A DNA stretch of 50,912 bases from Miniphocaeibacter sp012841535 (GTDB lineage: Bacteria > Bacillota > Clostridia > Tissierellales > Peptoniphilaceae): the NCBI RefSeq assembly GCF_049274025.1, contig NZ_JBASRV010000068.1; one strand, given 5' to 3'. Made by a program: the position numbers and the translations under genes. Below the pieces are notes generated by a model, which worked only from the letters and a program-made list of their open reading frames with translations, was not told the origin of the DNA and did not search any database. Below, piece by piece: positions 27,301 through 36,415 of the stretch. Position 1 is the stretch's first letter, and each line of letters begins with the position of its first letter.

Positions 27301-28028
27301 TGAACTTAGGACAGGTATTAGAAGTTCATTTAGGACTAGCAGCTAAAAAACTAGGATGGAAGGTTGCAACACCTGTATTTGATGGAGCTACAGATAAAGA
27401 TATTATTGAAGCTTTAGAACAAGCTGGATATCCAGGAAATGGAAAAGTAAGAATAAGAGATGGAAGAACAGGGGAAGCATTTGATAATCATGTAACAGTA
27501 GGTTATATGTATATGTTAAAACTACACCATTTAGTAGATGAAAAAATACATGCTCGTTCCACTGGCCCTTACTCTTTAGTTACACAACAACCACTTGGAG
27601 GTAAAGCTCAATTTGGTGGACAAAGATTTGGAGAAATGGAAGTTTGGGCTTTAGAGGCTTATGGAGCATCTCATACTTTACAAGAGATTTTAACTGTTAA
27701 ATCAGATGATATAGTTGGTCGTGTTAAAACTTATGAATCAATAGTTAAGGGAGAAAATATTCCTGAACCTGGTGTACCAGAATCATTTAAAGTTTTAATT
27801 AAGGAACTACAAGCATTATCTTTAGATGTTAAATTATTAAATGCTGATCATGAGCAAATATTCTTTAAGGAAAATGATGATGAAGTAATGGACTTTCATA
27901 GTGTAGAAAATGAATTTACTAAGAAAGAAGAAATAGTAAATGATATAGAATCTGATGAATATAAGTCAGACACTGAACTAGGCTTTTCTATTATTGAAAA
28001 AGATGAAAGTAGCCTTCAACAAGAATAA
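24372..28028 (+). CDS. rpoB: RNA polymerase beta subunit
   Basis: Core subunit of RNA polymerase, 1218 aa. The rifampicin region reads SSQLSQFMDQTNPLAEL then THKRRMSALGPGG, i.e. unmutated at the classic Asp, His and Ser resistance positions. RDVHDTHYGRICPIETPEGPN and GDKMCGRHGNKG active-site regions are intact. The C-terminal tail is long, acidic and poorly conserved. AGAGAGGTGG lies upstream of the ATG. rplJ-rplL, normally just upstream, are absent; malQ precedes it instead. Confidence 0.98.
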   Translation: MHKEQYGITERMSYSRIQKVLDLPNLIAVQKNSYDWFLEEGLREVFDDISPISDYAGSLVLEFVDYYLEETPKYSEVEAKDRDANYSCPLKVKVRLINKETEEVKEQEVFMGDFPMMTNSGTFIINGAERVIVSQLVRSPGVYYGEEIDKSGNKLYSSTVIPNRGAWLEYDTDANGVISVRIDRTRKLPVTTLLRALIYPTDEEIIEALGDTKELRATLEKEVSNTREEALLEIYRKLKPGDPAAIESAEPLINNLFFDSRRYDLAKVGRYKFNKKLSLVDRIVGTHAAYDVVNEETGEILVSEGEFINNEIAKSIEDAGIYFLDVIKDENKVRVISNRFVDLDAFDIDFDISDLKLSEKVYYPKMKEILETYDSEEEIRNAIKENYNTLSPIHITPQDILASISYEFNLFYGVGKVDDIDHLGNRRVRAVGELLQNQFRIGLSRMERVVKERMSTQDPDLATPQALINIRPVVASIKEFFGSSQLSQFMDQTNPLAELTHKRRMSALGPGGLSRDRAGAEVRDVHDTHYGRICPIETPEGPNIGLITSMTTYASLNEYGFLQTPYRKVENGVVTDRIDLLTADLEDTFIIAQANEPLDENGVFVNERVLGRGYNGENDIYPREKVDYMDVSPQQIVSVGTAMIPFLENDDATRALMGSNMQRQAVPLLKTDAPIIGTGIEHKAAKDSGVVVISNCNGVVTKVASNEIQITRDEDKRVERYKILKFKRSNQGTAFNQRPIVKVGERVSVGDIIADGPSTENGEIALGKNILIAFMTWEGYNFEDAMLLNEKLVIDDVLTSLHIEEHESEARETKLGPEEITKDIPNVGEDMRKDLDDRGIIRIGAEVTSGDILVGKVTPKGETELSAEERLLRAIFGEKAREVRDTSLRVPHGETGIVVDVKVYTRANGDELSPGVNQVVRVYVATKRKIQVGDKMCGRHGNKGVVSRILPVEDMPYLDDGTPIQIVLNPLGVPSRMNLGQVLEVHLGLAAKKLGWKVATPVFDGATDKDIIEALEQAGYPGNGKVRIRDGRTGEAFDNHVTVGYMYMLKLHHLVDEKIHARSTGPYSLVTQQPLGGKAQFGGQRFGEMEVWALEAYGASHTLQEILTVKSDDIVGRVKTYESIVKGENIPEPGVPESFKVLIKELQALSLDVKLLNADHEQIFFKENDDEVMDFHSVENEFTKKEEIVNDIESDEYKSDTELGFSIIEKDESSLQQE

Positions 28029-28073
28029 TTTATAAACCATGAACTTATATATGTATATGAAAGGAGAGACTCC

Positions 28074-31000
28074 TTGGAAGAAATAAATACTTTTGATTCG
28101 TTAAAAATAGGTTTAGCTTCCCCGGAAAAAATTAGACAATGGTCTTATGGAGAAGTAAAAAAACCGGAAACAATTAATTACAGAACATTAAAGCCAGAAA
28201 AAGAAGGATTATTTTGTGAAAAAATATTTGGTCCTACTAAAGACTGGGAATGTAACTGTGGAAAATATAAAAGAATAAGATATAAAGGCGTTATTTGTGA
28301 AAAATGTGGTGTTGAAGTAACAAAGTCCAAAGTTCGTCGAGAAAGAATAGGACATATTGAATTAGCTGCACCAGTTTCTCATATTTGGTATTTTAAAGGA
28401 ATACCATCTAGAATGGGCTTACTTTTAGATATGAGCCCTAGAGCATTAGAAAAAATATTATATTTTGCAAGTTATGTTGTTATAGATGCAGGAGATACTG
28501 ATTTATACAATAAACAATTACTAACAGAATATGAATATAATGAAGCTTGTGAAAAATATACAGAAGGTATAGATTTTAAAGCTGGAATGGGTGCTGAAGC
28601 AGTAAGAGAATTACTACTTTTAGTGGATTTAGAAAAGGAATATGAAGAATTAAAAGAGGATCTTGGTACTGCAACGGGACAAAAGAAAATAAGAATAGTA
28701 AGAAGATTGGAAGTAGTTGAAGCTTTCAGACAATCTGGTAATAAGCCAGAATGGATGATACTGGAAGCAGTTCCTGTAATTCCACCGGATTTAAGACCAA
28801 TGGTTCAATTAGAAGGTGGAAGATTTGCAACTTCTGACTTAAATGATCTTTACAGAAGGGTAATTAATAGAAATAATAGATTAAAAAGACTTCTTGATAT
28901 TGGAGCACCGGACATTATAGTAAGAAATGAAAAAAGAATGTTACAGGAAGCAGTAGATGCTCTAATTGATAATGGTAGAAGGGGAAAACCTGTTACAGGT
29001 CCAGGAAATAGACCGTTAAAGAGTTTATCTGATTTACTTAAGGGTAAAACTGGTAGATTTAGACAAAACCTATTAGGAAAAAGGGTTGACTATTCAGGAC
29101 GTTCTGTAATTGTTGTTGGACCAAGTTTAAAATTCTATCAATGTGGTTTGCCTAAGAAAATGGCCCTTGAGCTATTTAAACCTTTTGTTATGAAGGAATT
29201 AGTACAAAGGGGTATTTCTCATAATATTAAAAATGCTAAGAAAATGGTAGAAAGAGAAAATGAAAAAGTATGGGATGTATTAGAGTCAGTAATTAAGGAC
29301 CATCCTGTGCTATTAAATAGGGCACCTACTTTGCATAGATTGGGAATTCAAGCTTTTGAACCAGTATTAGTTGAAGGTAAGGCTATAAAACTTCATCCAT
29401 TAGTATGTACTGCTTACAATGCAGATTTTGATGGAGACCAAATGGCTGTCCATTTACCATTATCGGTAGAAGCTCAAGCTGAAGCAAGATTATTAATGAT
29501 GTCTACTAATAATATTTTAGCACCAAAAGATGGAAGACCTATTACAACTCCATCACAAGATATGGTTTTAGGTGCATATTATTTAACATCAGATGCAGAA
29601 GAATCTGATAATGTTAGAGTTTACCAAGACTATAATGAAATGATTAGGGCACATGAAAATAAAATTATATCCCTACATTCTAAAGTTAAGGTAAGAATAA
29701 AATGTTCTCCAGATGATAGGGGTAAACTAGTTGAATCTACAGTAGGAAGATTTATATTTAACGAAGGAATTCCTCAAGATTTAGGATACGTAGATAGAGA
29801 AGTTGATAAATATTCCTTAGAAGTTGATAAATTAGTAGATAAGAAAACCCTAGGGGATATAATTGATAGATGTTTTAGAAAACATGGAAATATTGGTACA
29901 GCAATAATACTTGACTATATTAAATCCATAGGATATAAATATTCAACTATAGCTGCTATAACAATATCCATGGGTGATATTGAAGTTCCGGAAGAAAAAG
30001 ATGAGATTCTGGAAGAAGCGGACAAAGAAGTTTCTAAATATGAAAAATTATTAAGAAAAGGTCTTGTATCAGAAGATGAAAGATATGAATTTGTAATAGA
30101 TATTTGGAATAAAGCTACAGACAATGTAACAGATGCTCTGTTAAAGGATTTAGATCCAAATAATAACCTAGCTATAATGGCTAATTCAGGAGCCAGAGGT
30201 TCAACTAATCAAATTAGACAGTTAGCTGGTATGCGTGGACTAATGAGTTCTGCAGCAGGTAGAACAATAGAAATTCCTATTAGGGCAAACTTTAGAGAGG
30301 GATTATCTGTGCAAGAATTCTTTATTTCAACTCATGGTTCTAGAAAGGGATTATCAGATACTGCTTTAAGAACAGCCGATTCAGGATATTTAACAAGACG
30401 TTTAGTTGATGTTTCACAGGATATAATAGTTAGGGAAGATGATTGTGGAACAGACAGATATGTACTAGCTAAAGACTTTACAGAAGGTAAAGAAGTTATA
30501 GAGGATATGGCTTCTAGAATTATTGGAAGAACAGCTTTTGAAGATATTTTAAATCTTGAAACTGGTGAATTAGTAGTTCAAAAAAATGAAATCATAACTG
30601 AAGATATAGCTGAAAAAATTAAAGAACTTGGTATTACAGAAGTTAAGGTAAGATCGGTATTAGGATGTAAACTAGACCATGGTGTATGTGCTAAGTGCTA
30701 TGGACGTAACCTAGCTACTGGTAAACCTGTAAATATTGGAGAAGCTGTTGGAATTATTGCTGCCCAATCAATAGGTGAGCCAGGAACACAATTAACAATG
30801 AGAACTTTCCACTCTGGTGGTATTGCAGGAGTAGGAATTACTCAGGGTCTTCCAAGGGTTGAAGAGCTTTTTGAAGCAAGAAAGCCTAAGGGACTTGCCT
30901 ATATTACAGAAATTGCAGGAACAGTTCAAATAGTAGATAATAAGAAAAGACATGATATTCTTGTAACTGGCGACGATGGTGAAGAAAAGATTTATGCTAT

Positions 31001-31643
31001 ACCATATGGGGCTAGAATAAGAGTAAAAGATGGTGAATATATTGAAAAAGGTGATTTACTAACAGAAGGTTCAGTAAATCCTCATGATATATTAGCTGTA
31101 AAAGGACCAGAAGGTGTTCAAGACTATATTACTAAAGAAGTTCAAAAAGTTTATAGGCTTCAAGGGGTAGATATAGACGACAAACATATTGAAATTATAA
31201 TAAAACAGATGTTGTCAAAGGTAAAAATTGAAGATTCTGGCGATTCTGAATTCTTAGAAGGTAGTATGGTTAGCTTAAGAGAATTCGAAATAATAAATGA
31301 AAAATTAAATAATGAAGGAAAAGTTCCAGCTAGTGGTTCAAGAACCTTGTTAGGTATTACAAAAGCATCTTTAGCTACAGATTCATTTTTATCAGCAGCA
31401 TCTTTCCAAGAAACTACAAGAGTTTTAACAGATGCAGCAATAAAAGGTAAGGAAGATCATCTTTTAGGATTAAAGGAAAATGTAATTATAGGTAAATTAA
31501 TACCAGCAGGTACTGGCGTTAGAAAGTATAATAGTATAGATATTGATTATGAAGGAAAAGCTGAAGAAGAACCTGAAAATGAAGCAGATAGTGAAAATGA
31601 AGAATTATCTGATTTATTAGCAGTAGATTCAAAGGAACAGTAA
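28074..31643 (+). CDS. rpoC: RNA polymerase beta' subunit
   Basis: Largest core subunit, 1189 aa. The N-terminal zinc site is CNCGKYKRIRYKGVICEKCG. The catalytic magnesium loop NADFDGDQMAVH lies near 455, the bridge/trigger region includes GIIAAQSIGEPGTQLTMRTF, and the second zinc site includes CKLDHGVCAKCYG. The start is TTG, fixed by AAGGAG 7 nt upstream and by the conserved FDSLKIGLASPE N-terminus. It lies 45 nt after rpoB, with which it forms an operon ended by a strong terminator. Confidence 0.98.
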   Translation: MEEINTFDSLKIGLASPEKIRQWSYGEVKKPETINYRTLKPEKEGLFCEKIFGPTKDWECNCGKYKRIRYKGVICEKCGVEVTKSKVRRERIGHIELAAPVSHIWYFKGIPSRMGLLLDMSPRALEKILYFASYVVIDAGDTDLYNKQLLTEYEYNEACEKYTEGIDFKAGMGAEAVRELLLLVDLEKEYEELKEDLGTATGQKKIRIVRRLEVVEAFRQSGNKPEWMILEAVPVIPPDLRPMVQLEGGRFATSDLNDLYRRVINRNNRLKRLLDIGAPDIIVRNEKRMLQEAVDALIDNGRRGKPVTGPGNRPLKSLSDLLKGKTGRFRQNLLGKRVDYSGRSVIVVGPSLKFYQCGLPKKMALELFKPFVMKELVQRGISHNIKNAKKMVERENEKVWDVLESVIKDHPVLLNRAPTLHRLGIQAFEPVLVEGKAIKLHPLVCTAYNADFDGDQMAVHLPLSVEAQAEARLLMMSTNNILAPKDGRPITTPSQDMVLGAYYLTSDAEESDNVRVYQDYNEMIRAHENKIISLHSKVKVRIKCSPDDRGKLVESTVGRFIFNEGIPQDLGYVDREVDKYSLEVDKLVDKKTLGDIIDRCFRKHGNIGTAIILDYIKSIGYKYSTIAAITISMGDIEVPEEKDEILEEADKEVSKYEKLLRKGLVSEDERYEFVIDIWNKATDNVTDALLKDLDPNNNLAIMANSGARGSTNQIRQLAGMRGLMSSAAGRTIEIPIRANFREGLSVQEFFISTHGSRKGLSDTALRTADSGYLTRRLVDVSQDIIVREDDCGTDRYVLAKDFTEGKEVIEDMASRIIGRTAFEDILNLETGELVVQKNEIITEDIAEKIKELGITEVKVRSVLGCKLDHGVCAKCYGRNLATGKPVNIGEAVGIIAAQSIGEPGTQLTMRTFHSGGIAGVGITQGLPRVEELFEARKPKGLAYITEIAGTVQIVDNKKRHDILVTGDDGEEKIYAIPYGARIRVKDGEYIEKGDLLTEGSVNPHDILAVKGPEGVQDYITKEVQKVYRLQGVDIDDKHIEIIIKQMLSKVKIEDSGDSEFLEGSMVSLREFEIINEKLNNEGKVPASGSRTLLGITKASLATDSFLSAASFQETTRVLTDAAIKGKEDHLLGLKENVIIGKLIPAGTGVRKYNSIDIDYEGKAEEEPENEADSENEELSDLLAVDSKEQ

Positions 31644-31651
31644 ATTAATAA

Positions 31652-31682
31652 AAAAAGCTGAGCAACTTTGCTCAGCTTTTTG
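31652..31682 (+). terminator. Terminator of rpoBC
   Basis: AAAAAGCTGAGCA and its complement form a 13-bp G/C-containing stem with a 4-nt loop and a T5 tail. Confidence 0.92.
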
Positions 31683-31710
31683 TTAATTTGAAAAAGTTAG
31701 GAGTTCTATT

Positions 31711-32247
31711 ATGTTAGAAATAAAATCACAAATTGAAAGAGCATTTGAATCATTAAAAGAGCAATGTAGTTTTGAAAAAGGAAAAGTTTTAGTAGTAGGT
31801 TGTAGCAGTAGTGAAATAATAGGTTCAAAAATAGGAACTAATTCTAGTTATGAAGTAGGAGAAACCGTTGCAAAAACATTAATAGATCTATGTGAAGAAA
31901 ATAATATATATTTAGCTGCCCAGTGCTGCGAACATTTAAATAGAGCATTAGTAGTTGAAAAAGAAGTTGCAGAGAAATTTGGTTTTGAAGTAGTATCTGT
32001 AGTTCCTAAACCAAAAGCCGGAGGTTCTTTTGCAACAGCTAGCTATATTTTATTTAAAGAGCCTGTTGTTGTAGAATATATTAAGGCGGATTATGGTATG
32101 GATATTGGTTTAACTATGATAGGAATGCATATGAAACATGTATGTATACCTTTAAGACTTAATCCAAATACAATTGGGGAAACTATTGTAACTGGTGCTA
32201 AAAGAAGACCAAAATTAATTGGTGGAATAAGAGCTGAATATCTATAA
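31711..32247 (+). CDS. TIGR01440/DUF436 family protein (YwlG-like)
   Basis: A 178-aa conserved Firmicute protein of the TIGR01440 (DUF436, B. subtilis YwlG) family, with no established function. Recognisable segments are VLVVGCSSSEIIGSKIGTNSS near the N-terminus, AAQCCEHLNRALVVE in the middle and HMKHVCIPLRLN toward the end. The Cys-Cys-Glu-His cluster (about 71-74) is a plausible metal or active site, by inspection only. Shine-Dalgarno TTAGGAG precedes the ATG. It stands alone between the rpoC terminator and the ecf promoter. Confidence 0.85.
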   Translation: MLEIKSQIERAFESLKEQCSFEKGKVLVVGCSSSEIIGSKIGTNSSYEVGETVAKTLIDLCEENNIYLAAQCCEHLNRALVVEKEVAEKFGFEVVSVVPKPKAGGSFATASYILFKEPVVVEYIKADYGMDIGLTMIGMHMKHVCIPLRLNPNTIGETIVTGAKRRPKLIGGIRAEYL

Positions 32248-32274
32248 TTTTCCAAATATAACCATAGTAGATTA

Positions 32275-32283
32275 TGGTATAAT
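32275..32283 (+). promoter_or_regulatory. Extended -10 promoter for ecfA1A2T-truA
   Basis: TGGTATAAT (TGN plus perfect TATAAT), 26 bp before ecfA1, with no convincing -35. A small inverted repeat (ACCATA/TATGGT) overlaps it. Confidence 0.55.
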
Positions 32284-32309
32284 AGTGTAATGATTTACAG
32301 GAGTAAAAA

Positions 32310-33146
32310 ATGGAAGATAATATTATAGAAATTAAAAACGTAAAATTTAAATATGAAGCAGAAGATGAAAATGATATAGTTTATGCTTTAAAAGGCATTA
32401 ATATGAATATAAAAAGAGGAGAATTTATTGCTATATTAGGACATAACGGTTGTGGTAAATCCACCTTAGCAAAACTAATAAATGCACAAATGATTCCTAA
32501 TGAAGGTGACATTATAGTAAATGGATTTAATACTAAAGAGGAAGAAAATATTTGGGATATAAGAAAGACCTGTGGTATGGTATTTCAAAATCCTGATAAT
32601 CAAATTGTAGCTACAATTGTTGAAGAAGATGTTGCCTTCGGACCAGAAAACTTAGGTATACCAATGCCAGAATTAAGAGAAAGAGTTGATGATGCATTAA
32701 AAACTGTAGATATGTATGAGTATAAAATGCATTCACCTGCCCTTTTATCTGGAGGTCAAAAACAAAGAATAGCAATAGCAGGTATTTTAGCAATGAACCC
32801 AGATTGTATTCTTCTAGATGAGCCAACAGCAATGTTAGATCCTAATGGAAGAAAGGAAATTATTAATACTATAACTAGTTTAAATAATTCTGGTAAAACT
32901 ATTATTCTTATAACACATTTTATGGAGGAGGCTATTTTAGCTGATAGAATTTTTGTTATGAATGAAGGGCTAGTTGAACTAGAAGGTGAAGCTAAAAAAG
33001 TTTTTTCAAATGTTAAAAAGATGAAAGAATTAGGCCTAGATGTACCACAGGTTACTGAATTAGCCTATGAGTTAAAAATAAATGGCTTCAATATTGAAAA
33101 TGGAGTCTTGAATATTGATGATTTGGTGAGTGAAATATGCAAATAG
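32310..33146 (+). CDS. ecfA1: Energy-coupling factor transporter ATPase EcfA1
   Basis: One of two ATPases of the group II ECF transporter, shared by vitamin- and metal-specific S components. It is 278 aa. Walker A GHNGCGKST lies near 46-54, the Q-loop in MVFQNPDNQIVA (characteristic of EcfA), the signature LLSGGQKQR, and Walker B ILLDEPTAMLDP. It overlaps ecfA2 by 10 nt. AGGAG stands before the ATG. No S-component gene occurs in the window, so the substrates are encoded elsewhere. Confidence 0.94.
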   Translation: MEDNIIEIKNVKFKYEAEDENDIVYALKGINMNIKRGEFIAILGHNGCGKSTLAKLINAQMIPNEGDIIVNGFNTKEEENIWDIRKTCGMVFQNPDNQIVATIVEEDVAFGPENLGIPMPELRERVDDALKTVDMYEYKMHSPALLSGGQKQRIAIAGILAMNPDCILLDEPTAMLDPNGRKEIINTITSLNNSGKTIILITHFMEEAILADRIFVMNEGLVELEGEAKKVFSNVKKMKELGLDVPQVTELAYELKINGFNIENGVLNIDDLVSEICK

Positions 33147-34000
33147 AAATAAAAAACTTGTCATATGTATATAATGAAGAAAATCCGTTTTCAAAAGTTG
33201 CTATTGACAATATATCTTTAAATATTGGGGAAAGGGAATTTATAGGAATAATTGGTCATACAGGTAGTGGTAAATCTACTTTAGTACAACATTTAAATGC
33301 CCTTATAACCCCAACTTCTGGAAAGATTTATATTGATGGTGTAGATACAGAAGAAAAAAGTAAAAGTAAAATAGATATAAGAAAAAAAGTAGGACTTGTT
33401 TTTCAATATCCAGAATATCAATTATTTGAAGAAACAGTATACAAAGATATTGCCTTTGGACCGTCAAATATTGGATGCTCAGAAGAAGAAATAGAAGAAA
33501 GGGTTAAATGGGCTTGCGACTTAGTTAGACTTGATTATGAGGGGATTAAGGACAAATCTCCTTTTGAATTATCAGGTGGACAAAAAAGAAGAGTTGCTAT
33601 TGCAGGAGTCTTAGCTATGAAACCACAGTGTTTGGTTTTAGATGAGCCAACAGCAGGTTTAGACCCAAGAGGTAGAGATGAAATATTAGATGAAATAAGA
33701 CACCTATATGATAATGAAAATATTTCTATTATTTTGGTTTCCCATAGTATGGAAGACGTTGCTAGATTAGTTAATCGTATAATTGTAATGGATAAAGGGA
33801 AAATTTTTATGGATGGAACTCCAAAAGAAATCTTTGCAAAACCTGATAAGCTTACTTCTGTCGGTTTAGATGTTCCTCAAGTTACTGAATTTATGTTAAG
33901 GCTAAAGGATAAGGGCTTGGATATTCCTACAGATATAATTACTATTGAGGAAGCTTACGAGGTATTATCAAAGTATTTAAAGGAGAAAAATAATGATTAA
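33137..34000 (+). CDS. ecfA2: Energy-coupling factor transporter ATPase EcfA2
   Basis: Second ECF ATPase, 287 aa. Walker A GHTGSGKST, Q-loop segment LVFQYPEYQLFEE (the EcfA2 form), signature ELSGGQKRR and Walker B LVLDEPTAGLDPRGR. The C-terminal helix region with VGLDVPQVTEFMLRL pairs with EcfA1, which carries a similar segment. It overlaps ecfA1 (10 nt) and ecfT (8 nt), consistent with stoichiometric assembly of the A1-A2-T module. Confidence 0.94.
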   Translation: MQIEIKNLSYVYNEENPFSKVAIDNISLNIGEREFIGIIGHTGSGKSTLVQHLNALITPTSGKIYIDGVDTEEKSKSKIDIRKKVGLVFQYPEYQLFEETVYKDIAFGPSNIGCSEEEIEERVKWACDLVRLDYEGIKDKSPFELSGGQKRRVAIAGVLAMKPQCLVLDEPTAGLDPRGRDEILDEIRHLYDNENISIILVSHSMEDVARLVNRIIVMDKGKIFMDGTPKEIFAKPDKLTSVGLDVPQVTEFMLRLKDKGLDIPTDIITIEEAYEVLSKYLKEKNND

Positions 34001-34790
34001 GGATATTACAATTGGACAGTATTTTCCTGGAGATAGTATAATTCATAAACTAGATCCTAGAATTAAAATTCTAGCTGTAACAATTTATATTATAGCAATT
34101 TTTTTAATAAATAAAATATTTATCTATCTGCCTTTAGCTTTGTTAATATTATTGATTTTAAAAACAACTAAAATACCAATGAAATTTGTAATTAAGGGTT
34201 TAAAACCATTAAGGTTTATTATTATATTGACATTTTTAATTAATATATTTATGACTCAAGGAGAAGTTTTAACTAAGTTTTGGATTTTTACAATAACAAA
34301 AGAAGGTCTAAATACAGCTATATTTATGGCATTGAGATTGGTGTTTTTAGTTTTGGGAACTTCCTTGTTAACCTTAACAACTAGTCCTATTGCCTTAACC
34401 GATGGTTTAGAATCCATTATGAGACCCTTATCTAAAATTGGTTTTCCATCTCATCAACTAGCAATGATGATGACAATAGCTTTAAGATTTATACCTACTT
34501 TATTTGAAGAAGCAGATAAAATTATAAAATCTCAAACTGCTAGAGGGGCTGATTTTGAATCGGGAAATATAATAAAAAGAGCTAAGAATTTAGTGCCTTT
34601 ATTGGTTCCACTTTTTATTAATTCCTTTAGAAGGGCAGATGAATTAGCTACTGCTATGGAAGCAAGATGTTATAGAGGTGGAGATGGACGAACAAGATTA
34701 AATGAACTTGTTTTTGTAAAAAGAGATTATATAGGTATGATTTTAATATTTTTATTTTTAGCAATTATTTTTGGAACAAGGTATATTTAA
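33993..34790 (+). CDS. ecfT: Energy-coupling factor transmembrane protein EcfT
   Basis: Membrane scaffold joining the two ATPases to S components, 265 aa. N-terminal GQYFPGDSIIHKLDPRIK is the family opening. Five to six helices follow, and two short Ala-Arg motifs lie in the cytoplasmic coupling helices (SQTARGADF and MEARCYRGG) that insert into the ATPase grooves. The stop shares one base with the truA start (overlapping TAATG). Confidence 0.94.
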   Translation: MIKDITIGQYFPGDSIIHKLDPRIKILAVTIYIIAIFLINKIFIYLPLALLILLILKTTKIPMKFVIKGLKPLRFIIILTFLINIFMTQGEVLTKFWIFTITKEGLNTAIFMALRLVFLVLGTSLLTLTTSPIALTDGLESIMRPLSKIGFPSHQLAMMMTIALRFIPTLFEEADKIIKSQTARGADFESGNIIKRAKNLVPLLVPLFINSFRRADELATAMEARCYRGGDGRTRLNELVFVKRDYIGMILIFLFLAIIFGTRYI

Positions 34791-35530
34791 TGAAAAATGT
34801 AAAATTAACTGTGCAATATGATGGAAGTAATTATTTTGGCTGGCAAAAGCAAAATGGCTATAAAACAGTTGAAGGGGAAATTGTAAAAGCGATTAAAAAA
34901 CTTACAGGAAAAGATGTTATATTATCAACTGCCGGTAGGACAGATAAGGGAGTTCATGCTTTTGGTCAAGTAACAAATTTTTTTATAGATGATAAATTTA
35001 CAACGGATAATATAAGAAGAGGTCTTAATACTTTTTTAGGAGAAGAATCTATACAAATTACAAATGTAGAGGAAGTAGAAGATTATTTTCATTCACGATT
35101 TAGTGCTAAGGGTAAACTTTATAGATATGTATTAAGCAACAATAGACTTATGCATCCAATGTATAGAAATTATAAGGGATATACACCATATAAATTAGAT
35201 TTAGATAGAATAAGATATAGTTCAAAAATATTATTAGGACATCATAATTTTAGTTCATTTACTAATGCAAAAATAGATGAAGAGATAAATATGAATAGAA
35301 CTTTAGATAAAATTGAAGTTAAGGAAGAAAAAGGAGATATAATCTTTTATTTTGAAGCAGAGAGCTTTTTAAGGAATATGGTAAGGATTATAGTAGGTTC
35401 TTTAATTGAGGTTGGCAGAGGAAAAAGGGATATAGACTGGTTGGAGAAGGCACTATTAAATGGTAATAGAATTAATGCTGGGCCTACAATATCACCAAAC
35501 GGTTTATATCTTATGAAGGTATATTATTAA
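34790..35530 (+). CDS. truA: tRNA pseudouridine(38-40) synthase
   Basis: Modifies U38-U40 in the tRNA anticodon arm. It is 246 aa, with catalytic Asp52 in AGRTDKGVHA, the N-terminal VQYDGSNYFGWQKQ motif and the C-terminal FLRNMVRIIVGSL motif. The ecfA1-ecfA2-ecfT-truA order is a classic Firmicute cluster, but the usual flanking ribosomal genes (rplQ before, rplM-rpsI after) are missing here. Confidence 0.96.
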   Translation: MKNVKLTVQYDGSNYFGWQKQNGYKTVEGEIVKAIKKLTGKDVILSTAGRTDKGVHAFGQVTNFFIDDKFTTDNIRRGLNTFLGEESIQITNVEEVEDYFHSRFSAKGKLYRYVLSNNRLMHPMYRNYKGYTPYKLDLDRIRYSSKILLGHHNFSSFTNAKIDEEINMNRTLDKIEVKEEKGDIIFYFEAESFLRNMVRIIVGSLIEVGRGKRDIDWLEKALLNGNRINAGPTISPNGLYLMKVYY

Positions 35531-35532
35531 GT

Positions 35533-35555
35533 TAAAGCGTGGCTTTAGCTTTTTT
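35533..35555 (+). terminator. Weak terminator after truA
   Basis: TAAAGC and GCTTTA (6 bp, 3-nt loop) followed by GC and T6. The stem is short, so read-through into the hydrolase gene is likely. Confidence 0.5.
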
Positions 35556-35582
35556 GTTATATAATATATATGAGGAGATATT

Positions 35583-36404
35583 ATGGACAAATATTTTTTA
35601 ACAAAAGATTCTATTCAATTACGTTATAGAGAAGACTATATTTCAAATCCAATTGCTATTGTAATATTAGTTCATGGTTTTGCTGAACATATTGAAAGAT
35701 ACGACTATATAACAAAAAAATTAAATCAAAATAATATTTCAGTATTCAGATACGATGCAAGAGGACATGGTTTAAGTACAGGTAAAATGGGTGATATGAA
35801 ATCATATAAAGAAATGGTTGATGATTTATATGAAATTGTTAGATTTGTAATAGATAATAATGAAAATATAAAAGTTTTTACATTGGGACATAGTATGGGA
35901 GGGAACATTTGCGCTAATTTTGGTATAAAATTTCCTAATACCCTAGCTGGACAGTTATTTTCAGGAGGAGCTTTTGGATATTTTTATGATGTTCCAAGAG
36001 TAAAAAAACAATTTTTAAAAATAGCCTCAAGACTTTTTTCCAGTCTTTATATAAATAATCCAGTAAGTGAAAATATTTCTTCAGATAAAAATGTAGTAGA
36101 AAGCTATAAAAATGATCCATTGGTTATAAATAAAGCTACCCTTAGATTTATGAGGGAGTTTACTATTAAAGCTTCTGAAAATATTTTTAACAATACATCA
36201 AAGTATTATTATCCTTGCTTTTTAGGTCATGGGGCAGAGGATAAAGTAATATCTAAAGAGGCAAGTAAAAGATTTTACAATGAAATTTCTTCATCAGATA
36301 AAACATTGAAAATATATAATCCTTTATATCATGAATTATTTAATGAGCCAGCAAAAGATATAGTAATAAAAGATTATGTTAACTGGATTAGACAAAGAGT
36401 TTAA
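35583..36404 (+). CDS. Alpha/beta hydrolase (monoacylglycerol lipase-like)
   Basis: Serine hydrolase of the lysophospholipase/monoacylglycerol lipase group (Hydrolase_4), 273 aa. The oxyanion segment LVHGFAEHIERY is at about 30-41, RYDARGHGLSTGK follows, and the nucleophile elbow GHSMGG has Ser104. The acid is the Asp in HGAEDKVIS and the histidine lies in LYHELFNE. No signal peptide is seen, so it is probably cytosolic. GAGGAG is upstream of the ATG. The natural substrate, a lipid ester or xenobiotic ester, is not determined. Confidence 0.88.
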   Translation: MDKYFLTKDSIQLRYREDYISNPIAIVILVHGFAEHIERYDYITKKLNQNNISVFRYDARGHGLSTGKMGDMKSYKEMVDDLYEIVRFVIDNNENIKVFTLGHSMGGNICANFGIKFPNTLAGQLFSGGAFGYFYDVPRVKKQFLKIASRLFSSLYINNPVSENISSDKNVVESYKNDPLVINKATLRFMREFTIKASENIFNNTSKYYYPCFLGHGAEDKVISKEASKRFYNEISSSDKTLKIYNPLYHELFNEPAKDIVIKDYVNWIRQRV

Positions 36405-36415
36405 AGGTAGATGAA

